Shown here: positions 25,321-34,079 of the stretch, one piece after another | Position numbering within the stretch: the stretch's first letter is position 1 | Layout of the letters: each line of letters begins with the position of its first letter | NCBI RefSeq assembly: GCF_041583835.1 | Contig: NZ_JBFHFC010000025.1 | Span: 1-39,325 of the forward strand | Length of the DNA stretch: 39,325 bases | Direction: 5' to 3' | Source: Thiomicrorhabdus sp041583835 | GTDB taxonomy: Bacteria; Pseudomonadota; Gammaproteobacteria; Thiomicrospirales; Thiomicrospiraceae | Position numbers and translations under genes: made by a program | Notes under the pieces: generated by a model | The model's input: the letters and a program-made list of their open reading frames with translations, nothing else | The model's database searches: none | Told to the model about the DNA's origin: nothing

Positions 25321-26451
25321 TTAATACTTCTTCCAAACCACTCGATTAACATAATCGATATAACTATGAATAATGCGCACCATCTTGTCTGAGACATTCG
25401 GCATCGAATAATCATAAACTTGTCTGATCAAACGCTCGTCGTCCCTTGGCTGATCCTCAATCACGGCTAAGCTCTGCAAAATACGATCTTTTTGCAAACC
25501 CGTCATTATCACAGCAGCTTCCTCCATCCCTTCCGGACGCTCATGTGCTTCGCGCAAATTTAAGGCAGGGAAATTCAAAATAGAAGATTCTTCATTTATT
25601 GTACCGCTATCAGACAAAACGGCTTTTGCACAGAGTTGAAGTTTGTTGTAGTCCTTAAAACCAAGAGGCTTTAACAATTGGACTAAAGGATTAAACGTAA
25701 CCCCCATTGCATCGACACGTTTTTGAGTACGAGGGTGAGTAGAAACGATTACCGGCAATTGATACGTTTCTGCAATCGAATTTAATGATTCAACCAAGTT
25801 TAAAAAGTTCTTATCCGAATCAACATTCTCTTCACGATGAGCACTAACGACAAAAAACTCGTGTTTATTCAAGTTCAGGCGTTCCAATACATCAGAAGAT
25901 TCAATTCCCTCACGATATGTATTCAGCACCTCAAACATCGGACTGCCCGTTTTAATCACCATATCCGCCGGCAGTCCTTCGCGCAGCAGATAGTCTCGCG
26001 CAATCGAACTATAGGTTAGATTAATATCCGCCATATGATCGACCAATCTGCGATTAATTTCTTCCGGAACTCGCTGATCAAAACAACGATTACCCGCTTC
26101 CATATGGAACGTCGGGATCTTTCTGCGCTTAGCCGGCAAAACCGCCATACAGCTGTTTGTATCCCCTAAAACCATTAAAGCTTCCGGTTGTACTTCTGCA
26201 AGCACCTTATCAACAGAAATAATCACATTTCCGATCGTTTCGGCTCCTGATGCTCCAGCAGCACCTAAAAAATAATCAGGTTTACGAATACCAAGATCAT
26301 TAAAGAAAATTTCATTTAACTCATAATCATAGTTTTGTCCCGTATGAACAAGAATATGTTCGCAGAATTCATCTAGCTTTTTCATTACACAAGACAAACG
26401 TATAATTTCCGGACGGGTACCAACCACCGTCACAACTTTTAATTTCTTCAT
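25321..26451 (-). CDS. wbjD: UDP-L-FucNAc-forming 2-epimerase (WbjD/FnlC)
   Basis: A non-hydrolysing UDP-N-acetyl sugar 2-epimerase (376 residues) of the WecB fold, catalysing the last step to UDP-L-FucNAc: C2 epimerisation of UDP-2-acetamido-2,6-dideoxy-L-talose. Motifs: VVGTRPEIIRL (9-19), HTGQNYD, VLGDTNSC, and FHMEAGNRCFDQRVPEEINR. The FDQRVPEE form and its place after WbjB and WbjC separate it from plain WecB. It starts 8 bases after the wbjC stop, and AAGGA is well placed before the ATG. Confidence 0.92.
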   Translation of the reverse strand: MKKLKVVTVVGTRPEIIRLSCVMKKLDEFCEHILVHTGQNYDYELNEIFFNDLGIRKPDYFLGAAGASGAETIGNVIISVDKVLAEVQPEALMVLGDTNSCMAVLPAKRRKIPTFHMEAGNRCFDQRVPEEINRRLVDHMADINLTYSSIARDYLLREGLPADMVIKTGSPMFEVLNTYREGIESSDVLERLNLNKHEFFVVSAHREENVDSDKNFLNLVESLNSIAETYQLPVIVSTHPRTQKRVDAMGVTFNPLVQLLKPLGFKDYNKLQLCAKAVLSDSGTINEESSILNFPALNLREAHERPEGMEEAAVIMTGLQKDRILQSLAVIEDQPRDDERLIRQVYDYSMPNVSDKMVRIIHSYIDYVNRVVWKKY

Positions 26452-26459
26452 TTCAATCC

Positions 26460-27566
26460 TTAAAGCGGTTTTGCATAAGTATCTGGATTTTCTCTATCAA
26501 AAATCTCGTTAGCCCACAGCATAACAATCATTTCATCGTCGCCGATATTCGTAATATCGTGAGTCCAGCCCGGGACGGTTTCCACAACCACCGGATCGTC
26601 ACCATTCGTTTCCAGCTCATAATATTCATCGGTTAGGACATCGCGGAATTTAAACAGCGCTTTCCCTTTTAAAACTAAAAACTTTTCAGTTTTTGAATGG
26701 TGGTAATGCCCGCCTCGGGTAATACCAGGATGAGCTGTAAAAAATGAAAACTGACCGCTGTCTTTGGTTTTAAGCATTTCTACAAAAACGCCTCGCTCAT
26801 CTCCGTGCTTGATTAAAGGATATGAAAATTGTTCAGGCTTCAAATAACTTAAATAGGTTGAATGTAATGCTCGATCCAACCCCGTGCCAACAGGTTCGGT
26901 TACCAAGTTTTCACGACTGGACTTATAGGCTTGGATTTTATCCGCTAAATCCCCAACCGTGATTTCATAGACTGGCGATACTTCGCAAAACGTAGTCTCT
27001 TCAATTGCGCCATCCACAATCGAAATAAAGCGCTTCACAACGTCATCCACATATACCAATCTAACCAAGTGACTCGGATCATTAATCTGTATGGGAAGAT
27101 CATTTGCTATATTGTTACAAAAAGTAGCGACCACTGAATTATAGTTGGGCTTACTCCACTTACCAAAAACGTTAGGCAGCCTGAATATATAAGCCGAAGC
27201 ACCACTTTTTTCAGCATAACTTTTGATAGCCTGCTCCGCTTCCAATTTACTTTTACCGTAAGGATTATCCAATGCCGCCTGAATGGATGATGTATATAAA
27301 ACAGGAACATCTTTACCCGTCTTTTCAAGCATGCGACATAGTTCACGGGTTAAATCTGCATTTCCTTCCGTAAACTCAGATTCTGTCTTTGGTCGGTTGA
27401 CGCCTGCAAGATGAAATACAAAATCGACATCTACAAGCTTCGATTCCAAACTCTCAACATCGTCTTCACGAGAAAATAAGACAACCTTCAAATCTTGCCT
27501 TTCTGACAAATGAACACGCAAATTTTTTGCCAAGAAACCGTTTGCGCCAGTGATTAATATTTTCAT
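26460..27566 (-). CDS. wbjC: Bifunctional SDR-cupin reductase of UDP-L-FucNAc synthesis (WbjC/CapF/FnlB)
   Basis: Second enzyme of the UDP-L-FucNAc pathway: C3 epimerisation through the cupin domain and NADPH-dependent C4 reduction through the SDR domain, shown for CapF of Staphylococcus. From ATG 27566 it has 368 residues. The N-terminal SDR domain has GANGFLAKNL and YGKSKLEAE; the C-terminal cupin runs from about residue 250, with HPGITRGGHYHHSKTEKF supplying metal ligands and VPGWTHDITN. An open frame extends upstream to 27602, but MKILITGANGF with AGAGGA 5 bases before it is the natural start, one base after the wbjB stop. Confidence 0.93.
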   Translation of the reverse strand: MKILITGANGFLAKNLRVHLSERQDLKVVLFSREDDVESLESKLVDVDFVFHLAGVNRPKTESEFTEGNADLTRELCRMLEKTGKDVPVLYTSSIQAALDNPYGKSKLEAEQAIKSYAEKSGASAYIFRLPNVFGKWSKPNYNSVVATFCNNIANDLPIQINDPSHLVRLVYVDDVVKRFISIVDGAIEETTFCEVSPVYEITVGDLADKIQAYKSSRENLVTEPVGTGLDRALHSTYLSYLKPEQFSYPLIKHGDERGVFVEMLKTKDSGQFSFFTAHPGITRGGHYHHSKTEKFLVLKGKALFKFRDVLTDEYYELETNGDDPVVVETVPGWTHDITNIGDDEMIVMLWANEIFDRENPDTYAKPL

Positions 27567-27567
27567 A

Positions 27568-28602
27568 TCATTCCTCTGCCGCAGCATGTTCTCCACGCAC
27601 AATCTTTTGCATAAATTCCAATTTCAGAAGCAACTCTTTCATGCCTGCCACATCTAGGCGCTTTGTATTATGAGAGTTATAGTCTTCAAGGTGAGAAATT
27701 TTTTCATCCCCCTCTTCTACAAACTTAGCATAATTTAAATCGCGTAAATCAGGCGGTACACGATAATAATCACCCATGTCCTCAGAACAAGCCATCTCTT
27801 CTCGACTTAATAATGCTTCATATAACTTTTCACCATGTCGAGTACCAATAACATTGATTGGATGCTCTGGAAGTGACATCATTTCTCTCAACGCTACAGC
27901 CAAAGTCTCAACCGTGGCGGCTGGCGCTTTCTGAACAAAAATATCGCCATTATTACCATGCTCAAAGGCATACAAAACCAAGTCCACTGCGTCCGCCAAT
28001 GTCATCATAAAACGCGTCATATTCGGGTCAGTAATGGTTAAAGCTTGGCCCGCTCGCATTTGCTCTATAAATAATGGAATAACCGAACCACGAGAGGCCA
28101 TCACATTACCGTAACGAGTTCCGCAAATGACTGTTTGCGCATCATCTACATTACGGGATTTAGCGACCATGACTTTTTCCATCATCGCTTTTGATATACC
28201 CATTGCATTAATAGGATAAACGGCTTTGTCGGTACTTAAACAGACCACTCGCTTCACTTTATTCTGAATCGCAACTTCCAGTACATTTTCAGTTCCTAAT
28301 ACGTTTGTCTTAACCGCTTCCATAGGATGAAATTCACAAGAGGGAACTTGTTTTAATGCCGCCGCATGAAATATAAAATCCACACCACGAGTCGCATTCA
28401 AAACACTTTGAAAGTCTCGCACGTCGCCAATATAGAATTTCAATTTAGAATTGGCATACCTCTTACGCATATCGTCCTGTTTCTTTTCATCTCGAGAAAA
28501 AATACGAATTTCTCTTAAATCAGAATTCAAAAAGCGCTTTAACACCGCGTTACCAAACGATCCTGTACCGCCGGTAATCATTAATACTTTATTGTTAAAC
28601 AT
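27568..28602 (-). CDS. wbjB: UDP-GlcNAc 4,6-dehydratase/5-epimerase (WbjB/CapE/FnlA)
   Basis: First enzyme of UDP-L-FucNAc synthesis: a soluble, short 4,6-dehydratase that also inverts C5. From ATG 28602 it has 344 residues, the usual CapE length. Motifs: TGGTGSFG near the N-terminus, and STDKAVYPINAMGISK with Met in place of the SDR Tyr, typical of CapE, PseB and WbjB. GGAG lies 7 bases before ATG 28602; the frame continues to 28671 but that part overlaps the previous gene and is not needed. It begins 8 bases inside the end of the upstream glycosyltransferase gene. It is distinct from the membrane dehydratase WbpM at 19639, so the locus has two UDP-GlcNAc 4,6-dehydratases. Confidence 0.93.
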   Translation of the reverse strand: MFNNKVLMITGGTGSFGNAVLKRFLNSDLREIRIFSRDEKKQDDMRKRYANSKLKFYIGDVRDFQSVLNATRGVDFIFHAAALKQVPSCEFHPMEAVKTNVLGTENVLEVAIQNKVKRVVCLSTDKAVYPINAMGISKAMMEKVMVAKSRNVDDAQTVICGTRYGNVMASRGSVIPLFIEQMRAGQALTITDPNMTRFMMTLADAVDLVLYAFEHGNNGDIFVQKAPAATVETLAVALREMMSLPEHPINVIGTRHGEKLYEALLSREEMACSEDMGDYYRVPPDLRDLNYAKFVEEGDEKISHLEDYNSHNTKRLDVAGMKELLLKLEFMQKIVRGEHAAAEE

Positions 28603-29791
28603 TACTTGCTCCAAAATAGACCTTATCAACAAATTGAGAAAGTGTTGCCTCCAAGTCAGTCTCCCAAACAAAATTTTCCTTAGAATTTAATACAAGGTCT
28701 TTGTAAGCCCCATAACTCCCTGAAACCAACTCGTAGGATTGTTTAAAACCCTCAAAGTCATTAAAGGTTTTACCAATTTTATACTCACTATCGAAAGCAG
28801 AAGGGTTTACTTTTTGATGTAGTAAAACAGGTATGCCTAGATTCACATATGAATACACTTTGTTAGGCGATGATATTTCATTGATTCCAACTCTATATTT
28901 ATCATCCCAACCAAAGAATAAGCCAATGATTTTTTTTGATTGACAAACTTCAACCATATCTAAATCTTGCTTAAACTCACCCATATAAACAAAATAAGGC
29001 TTAGCGGATAATAATTTAAAAACTTCTTCTGAAACAACCTTACCAAAAACATAAAGTTTAAAGTCATGAATTTTAGCAAGTTCATCTAAATACAATAAAG
29101 TTTCAGGAAGATCACGTCCATTTACAATGTTACCAATCCATAAAAAGTCAGAGGAACCATCGGGATAATCCCCTATCTCCATGCCTGATTTAAGTTTTTC
29201 ACGTGTGTTGGGTATAGAGATATAATCTAACCCCCTACAATTTCCTAACCAATCCAACAAACTTACAACCTGTGCTTTAGAAATACCCACTGCACCGTTA
29301 ATCATGCAGCCTTTATTACGACGAAAATAAAAGGCAAAAATAGAAAGCAATAGAGATCCTATCAACTTATTGACTACGCTTCGTTTAATGAACTTACCAA
29401 GTTGATAGTGTACCTCCCAGTGAACAAAATCATGGTAATCTAAAGAAATCTTAGGACCATCACCGTATAATTTTCTTAACCGGTTTGCTAATAGCAAACC
29501 AAGAAGTCCTGAATCATGGATATAAACATTATCAACAGATAAATTATTGTCCCTAATAACATGAATAAAGGGGGTCAATTGTGGAAGTGCCCTAAACTTT
29601 GGCGTTGTATTATCAACATACAAAACACTAACATTATTAGGAAAGGCAAACGTACCTTTAAGACTTGACCGTGATTCATAAATCAAGACAATCCGATCAA
29701 ACTTTTTTGAAAATACATCAATAGTGCGATTCACTCTTCGATCTATTTCATTGTGCCCAGGTGCTAGCACTATTAAACTTTTACCTTTCAT
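28595..29791 (-). CDS. Glycosyltransferase, GT-B fold (GT4-like)
   Basis: A 398-residue protein with a GT-B pattern: an N-terminal LIVLAPGHNEIDRRVN opening, a central FLWIGNIVNGRDLPETL donor-domain start, and SSPNKVYSYVNLGIPVLL, the usual end of the GT4 nucleotide-sugar signature. Donor and linkage cannot be told from the sequence. Being one of only two non-initiating transferases in the locus, it should add one sugar of the repeat, perhaps the amino-uronic acid made by the genes at 34-38 kb. It is AT-rich, like the neighbouring wzy and wzx genes, which is typical of the serotype-specific core. It starts 3 bases after the wzy stop. Confidence 0.8.
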   Translation of the reverse strand: MKGKSLIVLAPGHNEIDRRVNRTIDVFSKKFDRIVLIYESRSSLKGTFAFPNNVSVLYVDNTTPKFRALPQLTPFIHVIRDNNLSVDNVYIHDSGLLGLLLANRLRKLYGDGPKISLDYHDFVHWEVHYQLGKFIKRSVVNKLIGSLLLSIFAFYFRRNKGCMINGAVGISKAQVVSLLDWLGNCRGLDYISIPNTREKLKSGMEIGDYPDGSSDFLWIGNIVNGRDLPETLLYLDELAKIHDFKLYVFGKVVSEEVFKLLSAKPYFVYMGEFKQDLDMVEVCQSKKIIGLFFGWDDKYRVGINEISSPNKVYSYVNLGIPVLLHQKVNPSAFDSEYKIGKTFNDFEGFKQSYELVSGSYGAYKDLVLNSKENFVWETDLEATLSQFVDKVYFGASNV

Positions 29792-29794
29792 AAA

Positions 29795-30937
29795 CTACTC
29801 TTTAGCCACTATTTTTCTCTTATAGAGGCGATGAAATAAAAATAGAAACAACATAAATAAATAGGCATTTGGAGAAAAAAGCAAACCCTTGAAATTTAAC
29901 CAGAGACCTGCAGAAAACCAAATTAAGGAAATAAACTTGTTATCAAACGCCCTAAATGAAAGCAGGAAAAGAAAAATAAAGACCAAGCTAGTAAAAAATA
30001 ATCCACCGTAATTTACTAAAATAACCCAACCTGAATCGACACTTATTTTATGGCCGGATTGGAATAAATAGTTACCAGTACCAAACAGAACTTCAAACCA
30101 ACCTGTATTCAAAAATATAAAATGATTTTCTAATAGATAGCCAATTGTCCGCGTACCGCCTGAATTCAATTCAGCCTGTAATCTCGTGGGGAGATAATCA
30201 CTATAGAAAAAAACTAGAACTGATACTGTAAGTATAAATGTCGCAATACCAAAAAAAACTTTCACAACATTATTTTTTGTGCCTCTTGTGAGCATTCCCA
30301 TTAATAAAGCAACAGCAACATTATTTGAATTAAAAATCTGCGTTACCAATGTTGCAAGACTTAACAATCTAACACCTAACAACGTAAATGCAGTTAAAAC
30401 CATTACAAATGGAGATGTGTAATTAATTTCAACAGCATAGCCAAAACCGCGTGTATAGTAATTCCATTCATGAATAATATTCACACTATTAGACATCGCC
30501 ATTAGAGCATATATAAAATCCTTACCACCCGGCACAAAAAAGGTATACAACCAAAACACTAACTGTCCGGCGAAAGCCCAATAAACTATTTTTGATAACT
30601 TCACACCTTCATTTTTAACAAAAAACCATACAACAAAAAGAGCTGGCAATGCTGACATAACAACAATCATTGAAGCTCTTAACGTAAAAGCATTAGTCAA
30701 ATTATTAATTAATGCACCGGTTGAAATATCGATAGCAAGTGCAAATATTGTTATCGTAAAAAAAACTACTAAAAGATTTAAACCTAGCGCATTAAGAAAA
30801 AATCTCCTGATATTTTTTTGCAGTAGAAAGAAAGATGCAAAAAAACCTAGAAACAGAGATAAGTAAATCCCAGTATAAAAAACTGGAATTCTAAAAAATA
30901 CAATAAAAAATATTGAAATAAAAACAATGGTTTTCAT
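29795..30937 (-). CDS. wzy: Probable O-antigen polymerase Wzy
   Basis: A very hydrophobic 380-residue protein with about ten predicted membrane helices and one larger periplasmic loop (about 240-300) holding GGTRTIGYLLENH and SVDSGWVILVNYGG, a pattern common in Wzy and other polymerase/ligase family proteins. Sequence similarity among Wzy proteins is low, so the call rests on topology, length, low GC and position beside Wzx and glycosyltransferases. It would join undecaprenyl-linked repeats in the periplasm, with the Wzz proteins setting length. A ligase of the WaaL type is the alternative. Confidence 0.78.
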   Translation of the reverse strand: MKTIVFISIFFIVFFRIPVFYTGIYLSLFLGFFASFFLLQKNIRRFFLNALGLNLLVVFFTITIFALAIDISTGALINNLTNAFTLRASMIVVMSALPALFVVWFFVKNEGVKLSKIVYWAFAGQLVFWLYTFFVPGGKDFIYALMAMSNSVNIIHEWNYYTRGFGYAVEINYTSPFVMVLTAFTLLGVRLLSLATLVTQIFNSNNVAVALLMGMLTRGTKNNVVKVFFGIATFILTVSVLVFFYSDYLPTRLQAELNSGGTRTIGYLLENHFIFLNTGWFEVLFGTGNYLFQSGHKISVDSGWVILVNYGGLFFTSLVFIFLFLLSFRAFDNKFISLIWFSAGLWLNFKGLLFSPNAYLFMLFLFLFHRLYKRKIVAKE

Positions 30938-30990
30938 ATTTAAAATTAAGTCATAACCCTTAGTTATTTTACGTTGTTTGTTTTCTCAGC

Positions 30991-31021
30991 AAATGTTTCC
31001 TTTGTTTCAAGGGAAACATTT
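30991..31021. other. Hairpin between the O-acetyltransferase and wzy genes
   Basis: AAATGTTTCC (30991-31000) and GGAAACATTT (31012-31021) form a perfect 10-bp stem around an 11-base loop in the 159-base gap between two minus-strand genes. It has little T-run on the minus strand (GCTGAGAAAA follows), so termination is doubtful. It may reduce or protect the downstream wzy message. Nothing else is visible in this gap. Confidence 0.5.
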
Positions 31022-31096
31022 TCACAGAAAGAATATTTCGCAAGCTATTGCAGAAAATATGCAATCAGTAAAACCCACCCTGAAGAGCTTATGTTT

Positions 31097-31690
31097 TCAT
31101 TGCGTTTCATCTGTTGCATGCAATAACTTCTTGATAACTGCTGGGGAACCTGCAATTAGCACACATCCTTCGGTATAAGATTTAGTCACCACGCTACCAG
31201 CAGCAACAACAGTATTAGGTCCCAACTCAACACCTGGCAATATGACACAATTCATACCAATCCAACAACCCTCCCTAATTACAACATCTTCACCCTCCAG
31301 ATGAGTTTGTGGTTTCATAGGGTCATGATTTGCTGTTATAACTCCAGTGTTAGGACCAATATAAACATCTTTCTCAACAATGATCTTTCCTGCAAAGTTT
31401 TGATAATAACAGCCCGGCGACATTAGATTATTAATTGAGTCTAAATGTATCGTTAAATTTTTTGTTGAGGCAATAGTGCACGTAGGATGAACTGGGTATG
31501 ATTTAAATCTATTAAACCCCAGAATACGTTGGAACCAAAATGACTTTAAAAGCCAGATAAACCCAATATATTCAGTTTTAAAATACTTCGATTTGAATAT
31601 TTCTGACTTATAACCTAAAGCTATCGCAAGCATCATTATAAAAAGCTTACTAAAACTGGAAAAAATTATTTTTTTTATTACCCTTTTCAT
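31097..31690 (-). CDS. Hexapeptide-repeat O-acetyltransferase (WbbJ/CapG-like)
   Basis: A left-handed beta-helix acyltransferase of 197 residues. A hydrophobic N-terminal stretch (about 8-28) precedes hexapeptide repeats such as KIIVEKDVYIGPNTGVI, the catalytic histidine in ITANHDP, then IREGCWIGMNCVILPGVELGPNTVVAAGSVV and a C-terminal IAGSPAVIKK. This is the pattern of sugar O-acetyltransferases that decorate the repeat unit. The target hydroxyl is not predictable. Its start overlaps the wzx stop by 4 bases (ATGA). Confidence 0.83.
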   Translation of the reverse strand: MKRVIKKIIFSSFSKLFIMMLAIALGYKSEIFKSKYFKTEYIGFIWLLKSFWFQRILGFNRFKSYPVHPTCTIASTKNLTIHLDSINNLMSPGCYYQNFAGKIIVEKDVYIGPNTGVITANHDPMKPQTHLEGEDVVIREGCWIGMNCVILPGVELGPNTVVAAGSVVTKSYTEGCVLIAGSPAVIKKLLHATDETQ

Positions 31691-32943
31691 TTTATGCCCT
31701 TAGAAAAAGAATTTGTCTTATAAAGAACCCACAAATAAATCAATGAATAACTTGTAGAAATAAGCATTAAAGCCATGTTCACATCTTTAGTTAAAAAGAA
31801 AGTCATAAGAATTCCAGATAGTAAAACCACTTGCATCAAAAGATCTTCTTTTTGTTTTTCAGCAATGACAAATAAAACACTTAATGGGCTGGCTATAAAC
31901 TGCAAAAAAAACATCGGTACAAGTATCTGAGCATATACACCAGCAACTCTCCATTCTTCACCAAATACAAATCCAAAAAGCTGGGGAGCCATAAACAATA
32001 AAACTAATGACGGTAAAATTGAAATAGCGGTTAATTTTCTTACTGTGCTCAAAAATTCAACTCTACATTCACCACGTTCTGCATAGGCTTTACTTGCTTG
32101 TTGTCGAAATACATCACCTACAGCACCCCCAACAATGGTTATAGGTGCACCGATGACTCGCTGGACAAGCAGAAAAAAACCAGCAACAGATGAGGAAAAA
32201 AGGATATTAAACAATATATTCGGCAGCTGTCTTGAAGAAGCATTCATCGTGTGCGCTACAACTAAATACTTAGGGAAATTAATGTAACGTTTAGCCAGTG
32301 CTATTAATTTTAGTTTATGAGGCTTATGAATAACTCGAGTATCTTTAATAAATTTCTGTCCCATATATAACGTTGCAGCTACCTGCCCCGCAACCTGCCC
32401 TATTATTAGACCTAGGGCTGAAAGTTTAGTCAAAAAACCAATTCCAATTTGGCTAACCACCATTGTTGAACTTAAAACGACCCGGCTATTGGCCATATTA
32501 CGGTAGGCTTTTTCGCGATTAAACCAATAGTACAGCGATTGATAAACTCCCATAAAAAAAATGCTTAAGGGTATCCAGTAGAGCCAGTTTGCAATATTTG
32601 TATTATTTAGTAGGACAGCTATTTGCCTCTCAAACAGCCAAATGAACAAAAGTGTTAACAAACTCACTAGCGTTGAAATCACACAAGACAAAGTTACAAT
32701 CTGATAGGCATCATCTCTTCTTTTTGGCAACACTATAGCTAGCTCATAGCGTGCTGTAGCCAAAACAGACAATATAGAAACTACTGCAAAATAGAAGGCA
32801 AATAGACCGAAATCTTCAGGCGTAAATATTCTTGTTAAGATCGGCGCGGAAGCTATTGGCAATGCCTGCGCAATGGTTGTGCCAGTCATTAAGGTCAAGA
32901 CATTACGGCTGAATTCAGATTTTGGCTTTAGGCGTTTGATCAT
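31687..32943 (-). CDS. wzx: Oligosaccharide flippase Wzx
   Basis: A polytopic inner-membrane protein (418 residues, about 12 helices) of the polysaccharide transporter family, moving undecaprenyl-linked repeat units across the membrane. The N-terminal block NVLTLMTGTTIAQALPIASAPILTRIFTPEDFG is typical of this family: a TIAQ helix followed by LTRIFTPEDFG. It is AT-rich. It overlaps by 4 bases both the upstream GlpD-like gene and the downstream acetyltransferase gene. Confidence 0.9.
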   Translation of the reverse strand: MIKRLKPKSEFSRNVLTLMTGTTIAQALPIASAPILTRIFTPEDFGLFAFYFAVVSILSVLATARYELAIVLPKRRDDAYQIVTLSCVISTLVSLLTLLFIWLFERQIAVLLNNTNIANWLYWIPLSIFFMGVYQSLYYWFNREKAYRNMANSRVVLSSTMVVSQIGIGFLTKLSALGLIIGQVAGQVAATLYMGQKFIKDTRVIHKPHKLKLIALAKRYINFPKYLVVAHTMNASSRQLPNILFNILFSSSVAGFFLLVQRVIGAPITIVGGAVGDVFRQQASKAYAERGECRVEFLSTVRKLTAISILPSLVLLFMAPQLFGFVFGEEWRVAGVYAQILVPMFFLQFIASPLSVLFVIAEKQKEDLLMQVVLLSGILMTFFLTKDVNMALMLISTSYSLIYLWVLYKTNSFSKGIK

Positions 32944-34079
32944 TTACCAGTGTCCACTTCAACTTCTTGGCCTAAATGTTTTATTTCAGATGCGGATAAA
33001 CATGAATTTTCACTGATTATTTTTGCAACTTTTTTTCCTAATTGCCGCGAAGTTGTCCATTTTCCGCCAAATACGCTGATAACTTTTTGATTTTGTTGGA
33101 TGGAGTATTCGCGGGTGGCTTTGTTGGCATTGTCAGCACTTTTGATTAGTGGGCGCATGCCAGCAAAACTTTTTACGATATTCTGTTTACAAATCTTTTT
33201 TTTGAAATAGTAGTTATAGGCATTGATCAAGTAGTCTATTTCTAGTTCACCGGGTTTTACTTCTTCGTTTAGGCTTTGTCGATGTTCGGTTGTACCAATC
33301 AGGGTTTTTCCTTGATAGGGTAAAACAAAGAATATACGAGATTCATTTGGAATCTCGAGGAAATAGCCGTTTTGTACGGGGTAATCAATTACAATATGGC
33401 TACCGCGGACTAGATCTAGTGTGTAGTTGGACTTGATATTGCTCTGTTTTAGCAGCTGTTCCGCCCAAGGGCCGGAAACATTGATGATTTGATCGAAAGT
33501 TTGGGTCGTGCCATTGGAAAGAGTTAGCCTGCCTTGTGGGTCAAGCATGGTGACTTCAGCATGTTCGTGTATCACCAGACTTGGTTGTTTTTTGGCCTCT
33601 TCAAGTGCCCATAGGCCGAGTTGGTAATCGTCCATTTGTGCATCGAAATAACTGAAACCTTTAATAAGATTTTCGTTTTTAAGTTCTGGGCACGCCTGTT
33701 GCATTTCCTCCTGGCTTAGACTTTGATACTGACCGATATTTTGTTTGCCCGCCAGGGTGCTGTATAGCCATAAGCCGATTTTGTAAATCCATGCCGGGCG
33801 ACGGCTGGTTTTGTAGATGGGGATATAAAATTTTAGCGGTTGTGCAAGTTGTGGCGCTTGACTTATCCACCATAGGCGTTCTTTCAGGGCTTCTCTAACC
33901 AAACGAAACTCGTAATTTTCTAGATAACGCAAACCACCATGCAGCAACTTGGAGGAAGCGGATGAGGTTTGTTTCATCACCTCGCCTTTTTCATATAGCG
34001 TGACGCTATGACCTTGCTTGAGCAATTCCCAAGTGGTCATAATGCCGTTAATACCTCCGCCGATTACTGCTATGTTCAT
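32940..34079 (-). CDS. Short GlpD-like FAD-dependent oxidoreductase in the polysaccharide locus
   Basis: A DAO-family flavoprotein with clear resemblance to aerobic glycerol-3-phosphate dehydrogenase. The FAD dinucleotide fold VIGGGINGIMTTWELL is at residues 5-20, the GlpD signature TSSASSKLLHGGLRYLE at 38-54, and later blocks include INVSGPWAEQL, FFVLPYQGKTLIGTTEH and VFGGKWTTSRQLGKKVA. It is only 379 residues, while E. coli GlpD has 501, so the C-terminal helical domain is missing; the frame ends cleanly and overlaps wzx, so this looks like its natural length. Known GlpD oxidises glycerol-3-phosphate to DHAP with electrons to quinone. Here, placed between a DegT aminotransferase and Wzx with 4-base overlaps on both sides, a role in making a precursor or a phosphoglycerol-related substituent is conceivable but unproven. 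The strand base skew differs from most neighbours. Confidence 0.82.
   Translation of the reverse strand: MNIAVIGGGINGIMTTWELLKQGHSVTLYEKGEVMKQTSSASSKLLHGGLRYLENYEFRLVREALKERLWWISQAPQLAQPLKFYIPIYKTSRRPAWIYKIGLWLYSTLAGKQNIGQYQSLSQEEMQQACPELKNENLIKGFSYFDAQMDDYQLGLWALEEAKKQPSLVIHEHAEVTMLDPQGRLTLSNGTTQTFDQIINVSGPWAEQLLKQSNIKSNYTLDLVRGSHIVIDYPVQNGYFLEIPNESRIFFVLPYQGKTLIGTTEHRQSLNEEVKPGELEIDYLINAYNYYFKKKICKQNIVKSFAGMRPLIKSADNANKATREYSIQQNQKVISVFGGKWTTSRQLGKKVAKIISENSCLSASEIKHLGQEVEVDTGK

Noticed and set aside
28603..28671. Upstream extension of wbjB
   Set aside because: It lies inside the preceding glycosyltransferase gene; ATG 28602 has GGAG 7 bases upstream and gives the normal CapE length.
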